Shown piece by piece: positions 7,214 to 12,949 of a stretch of DNA of 15,614 nt. The stretch spans positions 1 to 15,614 of the forward strand of contig JAUVEE010000012.1 in NCBI GenBank assembly GCA_030594935.1, given 5' to 3'. The stretch is from a bacterium (GTDB taxonomy: Bacteria > Patescibacteriota > Minisyncoccia > Minisyncoccales > JAGLPU01). The notes under the pieces are model-generated. The model was not told the DNA's origin and ran no database searches. It was given only the letters and a program-made list of their open reading frames with translations. Position numbers and translations under genes: made by a program. How positions within the stretch are numbered: the first letter of the stretch is position 1; every line of letters starts with the position of its first letter.

Positions 7214-8217
7214 TATAGTAAACTGTCTTGCTTCTTATATTCTATTCTCAAATGCTGATAAGTCAGTTTTGTGGCCATTCTGCCCCGGTGGGTTCTTTCA
7301 ATAAATCCCAGCTGCATCAAGTAGGGTTCGTAAATTTCCAAAATAGCGTCTTCTTCTTCGGCCGCGGCCGCAGCCAAAGCTTGTATTCCCACCGGCCCGC
7401 CGTTAAATTTTTCAATGATTATTTTCAGTATCCTTCTGTCTTCATTTTCCAATCCCATTTCATCTATTTCCAGCGCTTCTAATGTTTCTTGAGCGATTTC
7501 TTCAGTGATAGTGTCTTCTTCTTTTATTTGGGCGAAATCTCTGGCTCTTTTAAGCAGGCGGTTGGCAACCCGGGGAGTGAAGCGGGAGCGCTGGGCAATA
7601 ATTTTAGCGGCCGGCAAAGTTATCTTTATTTTTAAAACCTGAGAGGATCTTTGGATTATTTTTTCAATATCCTCATTTTTATAGAAACAGAGCTGGAAAG
7701 TGGCTCCAAAACGGTCTCTTAAGGGAGAAGATATCAAAGCGATTCTGGTTGTGGCTCCGATCAAAGTGAAGCGGGGGATCTTTAATTCCATTGTTCTGGC
7801 CATGGGACCTTTGCCTAAGATCAAATTTAGTTTGAAATCTTCCATAGCCGAATAAAGATACTCTTCGCAAGTCTTGTTTATCCGATGGCACTCATCCAGA
7901 AAAAGTACATCTCCTTCGGACAGATTGCTTAAAATAGCCACCAAATCTCCGGCTCTTTCAATGGCCGGCCCGGAAGTTATTTTCATCTCCGCCCCCATTT
8001 CATTGGCGATAATATGGGATAAAGTGGTCTTGCCCAAACCCGGCCCTCCATAGAAAAGAACATGTTCGGGAGCTTCTTGCCTCTTTTTGGCGGCAGCAAT
8101 AATTATTTGGACATTCTTTTTTATCTTCTCTTGCCCGATATATGAGTCCCATGTTTTAGGCCGCAAAGCGGAGTCTAAGAGAATATCTGCTTGTTTTATG
8201 CTCTTAGGGCTTGACAT
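7213..8217 (-). CDS. ruvB: Holliday junction branch-migration ATPase RuvB
   Basis: RuvB is the hexameric AAA+ motor that drives branch migration with RuvA. From ATG 8217 it is 334 residues, near E. coli's 336. Visible are LRPKTWDSYIGQEKIKKN, Walker A in YGGPGLGKTTL, Walker B DVLFLDECHR (Cys where most RuvBs have Ile), sensor 1 IGATTR, the arginine finger region SPLRDRFG, and a winged-helix end with FNGGPVGIQALA and FIERTHRGRMAT. An in-frame TTG at 8238 would add seven residues, but it lies over the likely -10, so ATG is preferred. The start codon overlaps the -35 of a divergent promoter. Neither ruvA nor a fused RuvA domain is present here. Confidence 0.95.
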   Translation of the reverse strand: MSSPKSIKQADILLDSALRPKTWDSYIGQEKIKKNVQIIIAAAKKRQEAPEHVLFYGGPGLGKTTLSHIIANEMGAEMKITSGPAIERAGDLVAILSNLSEGDVLFLDECHRINKTCEEYLYSAMEDFKLNLILGKGPMARTMELKIPRFTLIGATTRIALISSPLRDRFGATFQLCFYKNEDIEKIIQRSSQVLKIKITLPAAKIIAQRSRFTPRVANRLLKRARDFAQIKEEDTITEEIAQETLEALEIDEMGLENEDRRILKIIIEKFNGGPVGIQALAAAAAEEEDAILEIYEPYLMQLGFIERTHRGRMATKLTYQHLRIEYKKQDSLL

Positions 8218-8239
8218 TTTTGAAGTATTATTGTACAAT
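8211..8239 (+). promoter_or_regulatory. Strong promoter reading into the tandem RNA repeats
   Basis: TTGACA (8211-8216, exact), a 17-nt spacer, and TACAAT (8234-8239, five of six). The predicted start is near 8246, about 17 nt before the first repeat. No protein gene lies downstream on this strand before the 3' end of the opposing pilB, so the product should be non-coding RNA. The -35 overlaps the ruvB start codon. Confidence 0.7.
8230..8235 (-). promoter_or_regulatory. Likely -10 of ruvB
   Basis: Minus strand TACAAT (five of six) ends 12 nt before the ruvB ATG at 8217, giving a leader of about 6 nt. A -35 at 17-nt spacing is poor (TTTAAC). The hexamer is half of the palindrome TATTGTACAATA (8229-8240), whose other half is the -10 of the divergent RNA promoter, so the two cannot be occupied together. 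Confidence 0.5.
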
Positions 8240-8262
8240 ACTGTCGTAACGCGTTAAAAAAC

Positions 8263-8396
8263 AATAAGTTTGAAACTGCAGGTGATTGGGGAAATTTCTT
8301 GGACGGGCAAATTGGTGCGAACTGGTTTGTGCCTCGGAAATTTCTTCACCCTTAGTGCTAAGCTAAAGATACTTTGCCTGCAGTTTCAAGCTTATT
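8263..8396 (+). ncRNA. Structured RNA, copy 1 (unrecognised family)
   Basis: The 134-nt core folds as a rod when read as plus-strand RNA. The terminal stem pairs 8263-8285 with 8374-8396 (23 bp with three G-U pairs). A middle stem pairs 8287-8299 with 8336-8348 using two copies of the palindrome GAAATTTC. An apical hairpin pairs 8307-8316 with 8321-8330 and is closed by a GCGA tetraloop (GNRA type). The 3' arm 8349-8373 is left over and can form a small CUUA-GUGC-UAAG hairpin. About ten G-U pairs would be A-C mismatches on the other strand, so the plus strand is the likely product. The stem is followed by a T-rich tract (8395-8403) that could help end transcription. I do not recognise it as SRP RNA, 6S, RNase P or tmRNA. 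Confidence 0.72.
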
Positions 8397-8418
8397 TTAT
8401 TTTCGCGTTATTTTAAAT

Positions 8419-8552
8419 AGTAAGTTTGAAACTGCAGGTGATTGGGGAAATTTCTTGGACGGGTAGATTGGTGCGAACTGGTTTACGCCTCGGAAATTTC
8501 TTCACCCTTAGTGCTAAGCTAAAGATACTTTACCTGCAGCTTCAAGCTTATT
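8419..8552 (+). ncRNA. Structured RNA, copy 2 (unrecognised family)
   Basis: This is the second 134-nt core, 156 nt after the first, and it keeps the same fold: terminal stem 8419-8441 with 8530-8552, middle stem 8443-8455 with 8492-8504, apical hairpin 8463-8472 with 8477-8486 around GCGA. Compared with copy 1, C-G becomes U-A in the apical stem, G-U becomes G-C, U-G becomes U-A, and two A-U become G-U; one A-U becomes A-C. It has no promoter of its own in the 22-nt spacer, so it is probably made with copy 1 and processed. Its 3' arm covers the pilB stop codon on the other strand. Confidence 0.7.
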
Positions 8553-9843
8553 TCTCACCAACTACTCTTTCTATTTCTTCTATGGTGGTGATGCCATTAA
8601 GAACTTTTATTAATCCGTCTTGGTAAACGGTAGCCATTCCTTTTTTAACTGTTTCTTCTTTAAAGGCGGCGATAGAAGGAGTGGTTAAGATGAATTTTTC
8701 CATCCGCGCATCCATGATCAGAGCTTCGGAAATGCCTATTCTTCCTTTATAGCCGCTGTTATGGCAATGGGCGCATCCTTTGACTTCGGGGATCTGATTG
8801 ATTTCCGGCACTTTTATTCCTGTTGGAATTCCAGCCAGGCCCTTCTTTAATTTTTTCTTTTCTTCCGGGGAAGGAGTTTTCATTCCTCCGCATTCCGGGC
8901 ATATTTTTCTTACCAGCCTTTGGGCGACAATCATATTTAAAGCCGGCCCGATATTGGACGGGCTTGCTCCTAAGGTGATTAATCTGGCGATTGTTCCGGC
9001 GGTGTCATTGGTGTGCAGGGTAGTGAGCACAAAATGTCCGGTTAAGGCGGCTTGAATAGTGATTTTGGTGGTTTCCGCGTCCCTGATCTCTCCCACTAAA
9101 ATTATGTCCGGATCCTGTCTCATTAATGATTTTAACCCGGAAGCAAAATCATATCCCTGTTCCGGAGCGGTTTGGGTTTGGGAAATCCCGGGCAAATGAT
9201 ATTCAATCGGGTCTTCAATGGTGATAATTTTAATTTTCGGACTTTGCGCTTTTTTCAAAAAAGCATATAAGGTGGTTGTCTTGCCGGAGCCGGTAGGGCC
9301 GGTGACAATAATCATTCCGTGGGGTTTTTTTGCCTGCTGGTTGAAAATTTCCAGCAAGTCTTCCCTTAAACCCAGATCTTCAATGCTAATTAAGTTTCTA
9401 GGATTAAGAATTCTCATTACTATTGATTCTCCGTGTTCAGAGGGGAGAGTGGAGGTTCTGATTTCAATGGTTTCTCCTTCTTTCATAGAGATGGAGAACC
9501 GGCCGTCTTGCGGCCTGCTTTTTATATTCAGCTTAATTCCGGAGATCAGTTTAATGCGGGAAGTCAGGGAATTATAGAGAGTGTTTTCAATAGCGGTCAC
9601 CTGATGCAGCATTCCGTCAATTCTGGCCCTGATTTTGGTTTCTTTTTCTTCCGGTTCAATATGAACATCGGAAGCGTCTAAAACGACCAGGCTGGCCAGA
9701 ATAATCTGTAAAATTTTAGTCGTGTTCTCAGTGGAAGATTCTTGAATCTGTTTTTCCAAGTCAGCCAGGCTCCTGACGCTTTCTTTGATTTGGCTGAGCA
9801 CTTCCGGCTCTATTTTTATTTCTCCGGTAATTTTTTGCATCAT
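8548..9843 (-). CDS. pilB: Type IV pilus assembly / type II secretion ATPase (PilB/GspE family), short form
   Basis: This family of hexameric ATPases powers pilus extension from the cytoplasmic side of the membrane. The 431-residue protein has Walker A GPTGSGKTT (182-190), the Asp box TIEDPIEY (about 208-215), Walker B DIILVGEIRD (246-255), the His box TGHFVLTTLHTND (268-280), and two CxxC pairs (C315/C318 and C357/C360) that form the PilB/GspE zinc site; the zinc site argues against PilT. The usual PilB is about 560 residues, so the N-terminal MshEN-type domain is missing; only about 40 residues precede the N2 domain. The start overlaps the preceding gene as ATGA (a second Met follows at once). 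No other pilus genes are in the window. Confidence 0.9.
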   Translation of the reverse strand: MMQKITGEIKIEPEVLSQIKESVRSLADLEKQIQESSTENTTKILQIILASLVVLDASDVHIEPEEKETKIRARIDGMLHQVTAIENTLYNSLTSRIKLISGIKLNIKSRPQDGRFSISMKEGETIEIRTSTLPSEHGESIVMRILNPRNLISIEDLGLREDLLEIFNQQAKKPHGMIIVTGPTGSGKTTTLYAFLKKAQSPKIKIITIEDPIEYHLPGISQTQTAPEQGYDFASGLKSLMRQDPDIILVGEIRDAETTKITIQAALTGHFVLTTLHTNDTAGTIARLITLGASPSNIGPALNMIVAQRLVRKICPECGGMKTPSPEEKKKLKKGLAGIPTGIKVPEINQIPEVKGCAHCHNSGYKGRIGISEALIMDARMEKFILTTPSIAAFKEETVKKGMATVYQDGLIKVLNGITTIEEIERVVGEK

Positions 9844-10919
9844 AATAATTTTAAAATTTGCGCTTGGGCTGCGGTTAGATCAGCCCCCGGGACAAGGAAT
9901 ATTCCTCCTTCTCCTTTTAATGTTCCGGTAAAAGTTTTCAAAATCTTCTTTATTGCTTCGGGCTGAGAAGAATAAAAGACTCCTTTGGTCGCTGCCTTGT
10001 CTTCCCAAAGGACCAGCAAACAAGGAAAGAGCCAGACGTTTTTCAGTTCCGTGATGACAAAGTTTAGATCCAATGAGCCGGCCTCCATTTCCTGAAAATC
10101 TTCGTTTGTTAGAATAGCGCAGTATAGTTCTTTGTTTTCCTTATACTCCAGCTTTTCCAGCACTTTTCCCAGCAGTCGAATCTGCGAGATTTCCGCTATT
10201 GATTTATTGGTTGATTTTGTTTCGGTTTTAAGATGCTGGACAATTTTTTGAATATCAGCGCCTTTTTTGATAAGATAAGAAATAGCTTCAAAAACTTTCG
10301 GTATGATTGGCGTTTTGTTCTGAAGGGAAAAGTAGATTATTCCGGCCAACAGGGAAGTGGCAATATTTTTGTCCGGTTCAGCAATCAGTTTAGTTGAAAT
10401 TTGAGCCAAAGAAGATTTTTCTTCTCTGAGATTGATTTTGCCGAAATCTTTGCCGCCGGCATGGTTGTCAATATTTAAAATGGGGATTTTTTCGGGCAGT
10501 CCTTCTTCCGTTTGAAAGCCCAGAGTTATCAACAGGTCAGGAGTTTTTTCGGCCAGCGCGGTTAAGGGCTTAAGAGAGAGGAAGGAGAAGTCAACGTCTT
10601 TTTCTTCAATTTGTCCGGCGCTGACAGCTAAACAGATTTTCAGATTTTTTTCATTTTTTTCGTAAAAGATCTCTGAAATTTTCGTGTTCGGGGCGTCAAT
10701 GGAGATAACAAAGTTTTTAGGCTGCAGCAGCTTATAGATTCCCGAAGATTGGGTTTTTTCCAGCAAATGTTTGGGAAGCAGGATATCTGTCTTTTTGCCC
10801 TGTTTTTTCAAACTATAGAAAAGAGCTAAGGCGCTGCTGAGATTGTCTTCTTGAGTGTCCGGGGGGAGCAGAATGGAAATAGTGTTTGCGTTTTGGATAA
10901 GCTTCTTTGCTTCTGTCAT
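9840..10919 (-). CDS. Divergent DHH-type phosphoesterase-like protein, probably altered active site
   Basis: The 359-residue protein has the outline of NrnA-like DHH proteins: an N-terminal Rossmann-like part with PPDTQEDNLSSALAL (19-33) where HxxPDxDxxGSxxAL is expected, PDLLITLG (127-134) where a metal-binding Asp normally ends the strand, NIDNHAGG (149-156) where DHH is expected, and ATSLLAGIIYFS (187-198) where the helix usually ends in a DT motif. Thus His of motif I and Asp of motif II are absent, and DHH reads DNH. NrnA family members degrade short oligonucleotides or pAp; this one may be inactive, use other ligands, or be scaffold-like. It is coupled to pilB by ATGA, which hints at a role linked to the pilus. 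It diverges from tsaE across 43 nt. Family assignment is moderate. Confidence 0.65.
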   Translation of the reverse strand: MTEAKKLIQNANTISILLPPDTQEDNLSSALALFYSLKKQGKKTDILLPKHLLEKTQSSGIYKLLQPKNFVISIDAPNTKISEIFYEKNEKNLKICLAVSAGQIEEKDVDFSFLSLKPLTALAEKTPDLLITLGFQTEEGLPEKIPILNIDNHAGGKDFGKINLREEKSSLAQISTKLIAEPDKNIATSLLAGIIYFSLQNKTPIIPKVFEAISYLIKKGADIQKIVQHLKTETKSTNKSIAEISQIRLLGKVLEKLEYKENKELYCAILTNEDFQEMEAGSLDLNFVITELKNVWLFPCLLVLWEDKAATKGVFYSSQPEAIKKILKTFTGTLKGEGGIFLVPGADLTAAQAQILKLL

Positions 10920-10962
10920 AAGATTAGTTCAAATTAACTTATTTTTCTTAATCAGTCAACCT

Positions 10963-11397
10963 ATGGAAATTTTAACTGAAAATTCCAAAGAAACAAAAAA
11001 AGCGGGTCTGACGCTGGCCAAGAAAATTAAGCAGACTATCGCCGAGAAAGCGCTGGTTATTGCCTTGGAAGGGGAGCTGGGAGCGGGCAAGACAACTTTT
11101 CTGCAGGGCTTTAGCCAAGGGCTGGGGATTAGAGAAAAAGTTCTCAGTCCCACTTTTGTGGTTTTTAGGAAATATGCTTTGTCTTCTCCCTGGCAGGCTT
11201 TCTATCATTTTGACTGCTACCGGATTCAAGAAGCAAAAGAGTTGTTAACTCTGGGCTGGGAAGAAATTATCGCCAACCCCAAAAACATAGTGGCTGTTGA
11301 ATGGGCGGAAAGAGTAAGCCAGGTTTTGCCCGAAGAAACAATAACCCTTAAATTCACTTTTATTAACGAAACAACCAGGAAGATAGAAGCTTTTTAA
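10963..11397 (+). CDS. tsaE: tRNA threonylcarbamoyladenosine biosynthesis ATPase TsaE
   Basis: TsaE is the P-loop ATPase that works with TsaB and TsaD in making t6A at position 37 of ANN-decoding tRNAs. From ATG 10963 the product has 144 residues, close to the usual 150. It shows GELGAGKTT (37-45, Walker A), SPTF (62-65), the HFDCYR motif (82-87) and VEWAER (112-117). An open frame continues upstream to 10855, but those residues do not resemble TsaE and lie over the start of the opposite gene, so 10963 is preferred. No Shine-Dalgarno sequence is seen. TsaB and TsaD are not in this window. The gene leads the rightward cluster. Confidence 0.94.
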   Translation: MEILTENSKETKKAGLTLAKKIKQTIAEKALVIALEGELGAGKTTFLQGFSQGLGIREKVLSPTFVVFRKYALSSPWQAFYHFDCYRIQEAKELLTLGWEEIIANPKNIVAVEWAERVSQVLPEETITLKFTFINETTRKIEAF

Positions 11398-11403
11398 TAT
11401 CTG

Positions 11404-11412
11404 TGTTAAAAT
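11404..11412 (+). promoter_or_regulatory. Extended -10-like element before the 5' nuclease gene
   Basis: TGTTAAAAT carries a TGn extension, and TAAAAT matches five of six consensus bases. It ends 6 nt before ATG 11419, so the mRNA would be leaderless. The -35 position reads TAGAAG and does not match. The gene could also be read through from tsaE, 21 nt upstream. Confidence 0.35.
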
Positions 11413-11418
11413 GAAAAC

Positions 11419-12327
11419 ATGGCTAAGAAGCGCTTGATAGTTATTGACGGCAATGCTTTGATCCACCGGGCTTATCACGCCCTTCCTCCGCTAACCACGC
11501 CAGCAGGAGAACTAGTGAATGCTGTTTATGGCTTCTTATCAATTTTATTTAAAATTACCAAAGAATTAAAGCCGGACTATATCGCCGCTACTTTTGACTT
11601 GCCCGGCCCCACCTTTCGCCATAAAAAATTCAAGGATTATAAGGGGAAGAGAGTTAAGGCTCCGGACGAGCTTTATCAGCAAATCCCGCAGATAAAGGGC
11701 GTTCTGAAAGACTTTAACATTCCTATTTTTGAAAAACAGGGATATGAAGCAGATGATATTATCGGCACGATTGCCTGTTTAATGGAGAAGTTTCCCGAGA
11801 CAGAAGTTATTATTTTGACCGGAGACATGGACGCCTTGCAGCTGGTCAACGAACAAACAAAAGTTTATACTTTAAGAAAGGGGATAAAAGATGTTGTTTT
11901 ATACGACGAACAATTAGTGAAAGAAAAGTATCAGGGATTAGCCCCAGGACAATTGGTAGACTTTAAGGGGTTAAGAGGCGATCCCTCTGACAATATTCCC
12001 GGAGTTCCCGGAGTGGGAGAAAAGACAGCCATCCAATTGATTCAAGAATTTACCAGCATTGAAAATCTTTATCAGGAGCTTGCCCGACAACCAAAGAAAG
12101 TCAGAGAAAAGTTAAGCCGGCTGTTAAGGGATCATAAGGATTCGGCCCTGCTGTCAAAAGAATTAAGCCAAATTAAATGCGATGTTTCATTTAATTTTAA
12201 TCTAGAGCAATGCCGCTGGCAGGGATTTGAGGAAGCGAAAACAGCCGAGATATTGGGAAAGTTCGGATTTCACAGCTTAGTGAAGAGACTGCAGCCGGAA
12301 AAAACAGACAATATGACTCTTTTTTAA
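11419..12327 (+). CDS. Stand-alone 5'-3' exonuclease / flap nuclease (PolA N-terminal domain type)
   Basis: This enzyme removes RNA primers and 5' flaps. The 302-residue protein matches the 5' nuclease domain of DNA polymerase I: VIDGNALIHRAYHALPPLTT (D10), ATFDLPGPTFRH (D60), YEADDIIG (E110, D112, D113), LTGDMDALQLV (D136, D138), and the helix-hairpin-helix LRGDPSDNIPGVPGVGEKTA (D188, D191). All metal-binding acids are present. It stops naturally after MTLF, and the next gene begins 4 nt later, so no polymerase domain follows. Stand-alone proteins of this type are known (ExoIX, YpcP). A full polA could exist elsewhere in the genome. It sits in the run tsaE, nuclease, PAS protein. Confidence 0.9.
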   Translation: MAKKRLIVIDGNALIHRAYHALPPLTTPAGELVNAVYGFLSILFKITKELKPDYIAATFDLPGPTFRHKKFKDYKGKRVKAPDELYQQIPQIKGVLKDFNIPIFEKQGYEADDIIGTIACLMEKFPETEVIILTGDMDALQLVNEQTKVYTLRKGIKDVVLYDEQLVKEKYQGLAPGQLVDFKGLRGDPSDNIPGVPGVGEKTAIQLIQEFTSIENLYQELARQPKKVREKLSRLLRDHKDSALLSKELSQIKCDVSFNFNLEQCRWQGFEEAKTAEILGKFGFHSLVKRLQPEKTDNMTLF

Positions 12328-12331
12328 ACAA

Positions 12332-12949
12332 ATGATAAAAAACCTTTTCTTATTTCAAAAAATATTTGATGACTATATTGACCCTTTGGTTCTTTTTGAC
12401 CAGAAAGGACGTATTGAATACAGCAATAAGCGCTGGGATGATTTCAGCGGTTATAAGCTGAAAGAGCTTGTCGGCAAGCCATTATTTGTTTTGATTTCCG
12501 GCCAAGAGAAAAGAAAAATTGACAATCTGATCAAAAAAGAAATAACAGAAACAAGAGAGCTTAACACGTTTTTTCTGCCCAAAAATAAAAAAGAGATTCC
12601 CATTATCTTGAATATAATGCCCTTAACCGATAAAAAAGGTGAATTTATAGGCGGACTGTCTGTATTTTCAGGCGCAGAAGTTGGCAAAACAAAATCGGAA
12701 CTGGGAGTTTTACAAAAAGCGCAAGAAGAAGCGGAAGAAAGAAGAATGATTTTAGAAGTCAAAGTCAAAGCCAAAACCAAAGCCTTGAGAGAGATTAATG
12801 AGACTCTTGAAGACCAAGTAGAGGAAAGAACCAAAAAACTTCAAGAGCAGATTGATGAATTGGAACAATGGCGCAAAATGGCAGTGGGCAGAGAATTAAA
12901 AATGGCGGAATTAAAAGAAAAAATTAAAGAATTAAAAGATAAACCATAA
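12332..12949 (+). CDS. PAS-domain protein with C-terminal coiled coil (sensor module without kinase)
   Basis: The 205-residue soluble protein has one PAS domain (about 8-115): LVLFDQKGRIEYSNKRWDDFSGY, KELVGKPL and a later NKKEIPIILNIMPL strand set. From about 120 to 205 it is a long heptad-rich coiled coil ending in WRKMAVGRELKMAELKEKIKEL, a segment type I recall from the helical linkers of PAS-containing kinases. There is no histidine kinase, cyclase or other output domain. It lies 4 nt after the nuclease gene and shares TAATG with the kinase gene, so it probably works with that kinase, for example by pairing through the coiled coil. The signal sensed is unknown. Confidence 0.85.
   Translation: MIKNLFLFQKIFDDYIDPLVLFDQKGRIEYSNKRWDDFSGYKLKELVGKPLFVLISGQEKRKIDNLIKKEITETRELNTFFLPKNKKEIPIILNIMPLTDKKGEFIGGLSVFSGAEVGKTKSELGVLQKAQEEAEERRMILEVKVKAKTKALREINETLEDQVEERTKKLQEQIDELEQWRKMAVGRELKMAELKEKIKELKDKP

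Larger units (their letters stand above)
8250..8552 (+). repeat. Tandem direct repeat, two units of about 154-156 bp
   Basis: Each unit opens with CGCGTTA (8250-8256 and 8404-8410), an AT-rich spacer, and then a 134-bp core (8263-8396 and 8419-8552). The cores differ at seven positions only, while the spacers have diverged, including a 2-nt length change. This indicates an older duplication with selection on the core. The repeats fill the whole gap between ruvB and pilB. Confidence 0.9.

Noticed and set aside
8218..8238. Upstream TTG start for ruvB
   Set aside because: It adds seven residues (MYNNTSK) not expected in RuvB and lies over the likely -10 region; ATG 8217 gives normal length.
8263..8552. 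CRISPR array or retron
   Set aside because: Only two repeats of 134 bp with extensive internal pairing and a 22-nt AT-rich spacer; no cas genes and no reverse transcriptase in the window.
8263..8552. Miniature inverted-repeat transposable element
   Set aside because: The 20-bp inverted ends fit, but no clear target duplication is visible, both copies share upstream CGCGTTA, a strong promoter faces the array, and changes preserve RNA pairing with G-U on one strand. Kept as a lesser alternative that a genome copy count would settle.
8426..8626. Open frame of 66 codons on the plus strand across RNA copy 2
   Set aside because: It runs over the structured repeat and then antisense to pilB, and differences between the repeats follow base pairing, not codon positions.
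10855..10962. Upstream extension of tsaE
   Set aside because: The 36 extra residues do not resemble TsaE and overlap the start of the opposite DHH-like gene.
10920..10962. Divergent promoters between the DHH-like gene and tsaE
   Set aside because: A TTGACT is present on the minus strand, but no good -10 lies at 16-18 nt; too weak to list.
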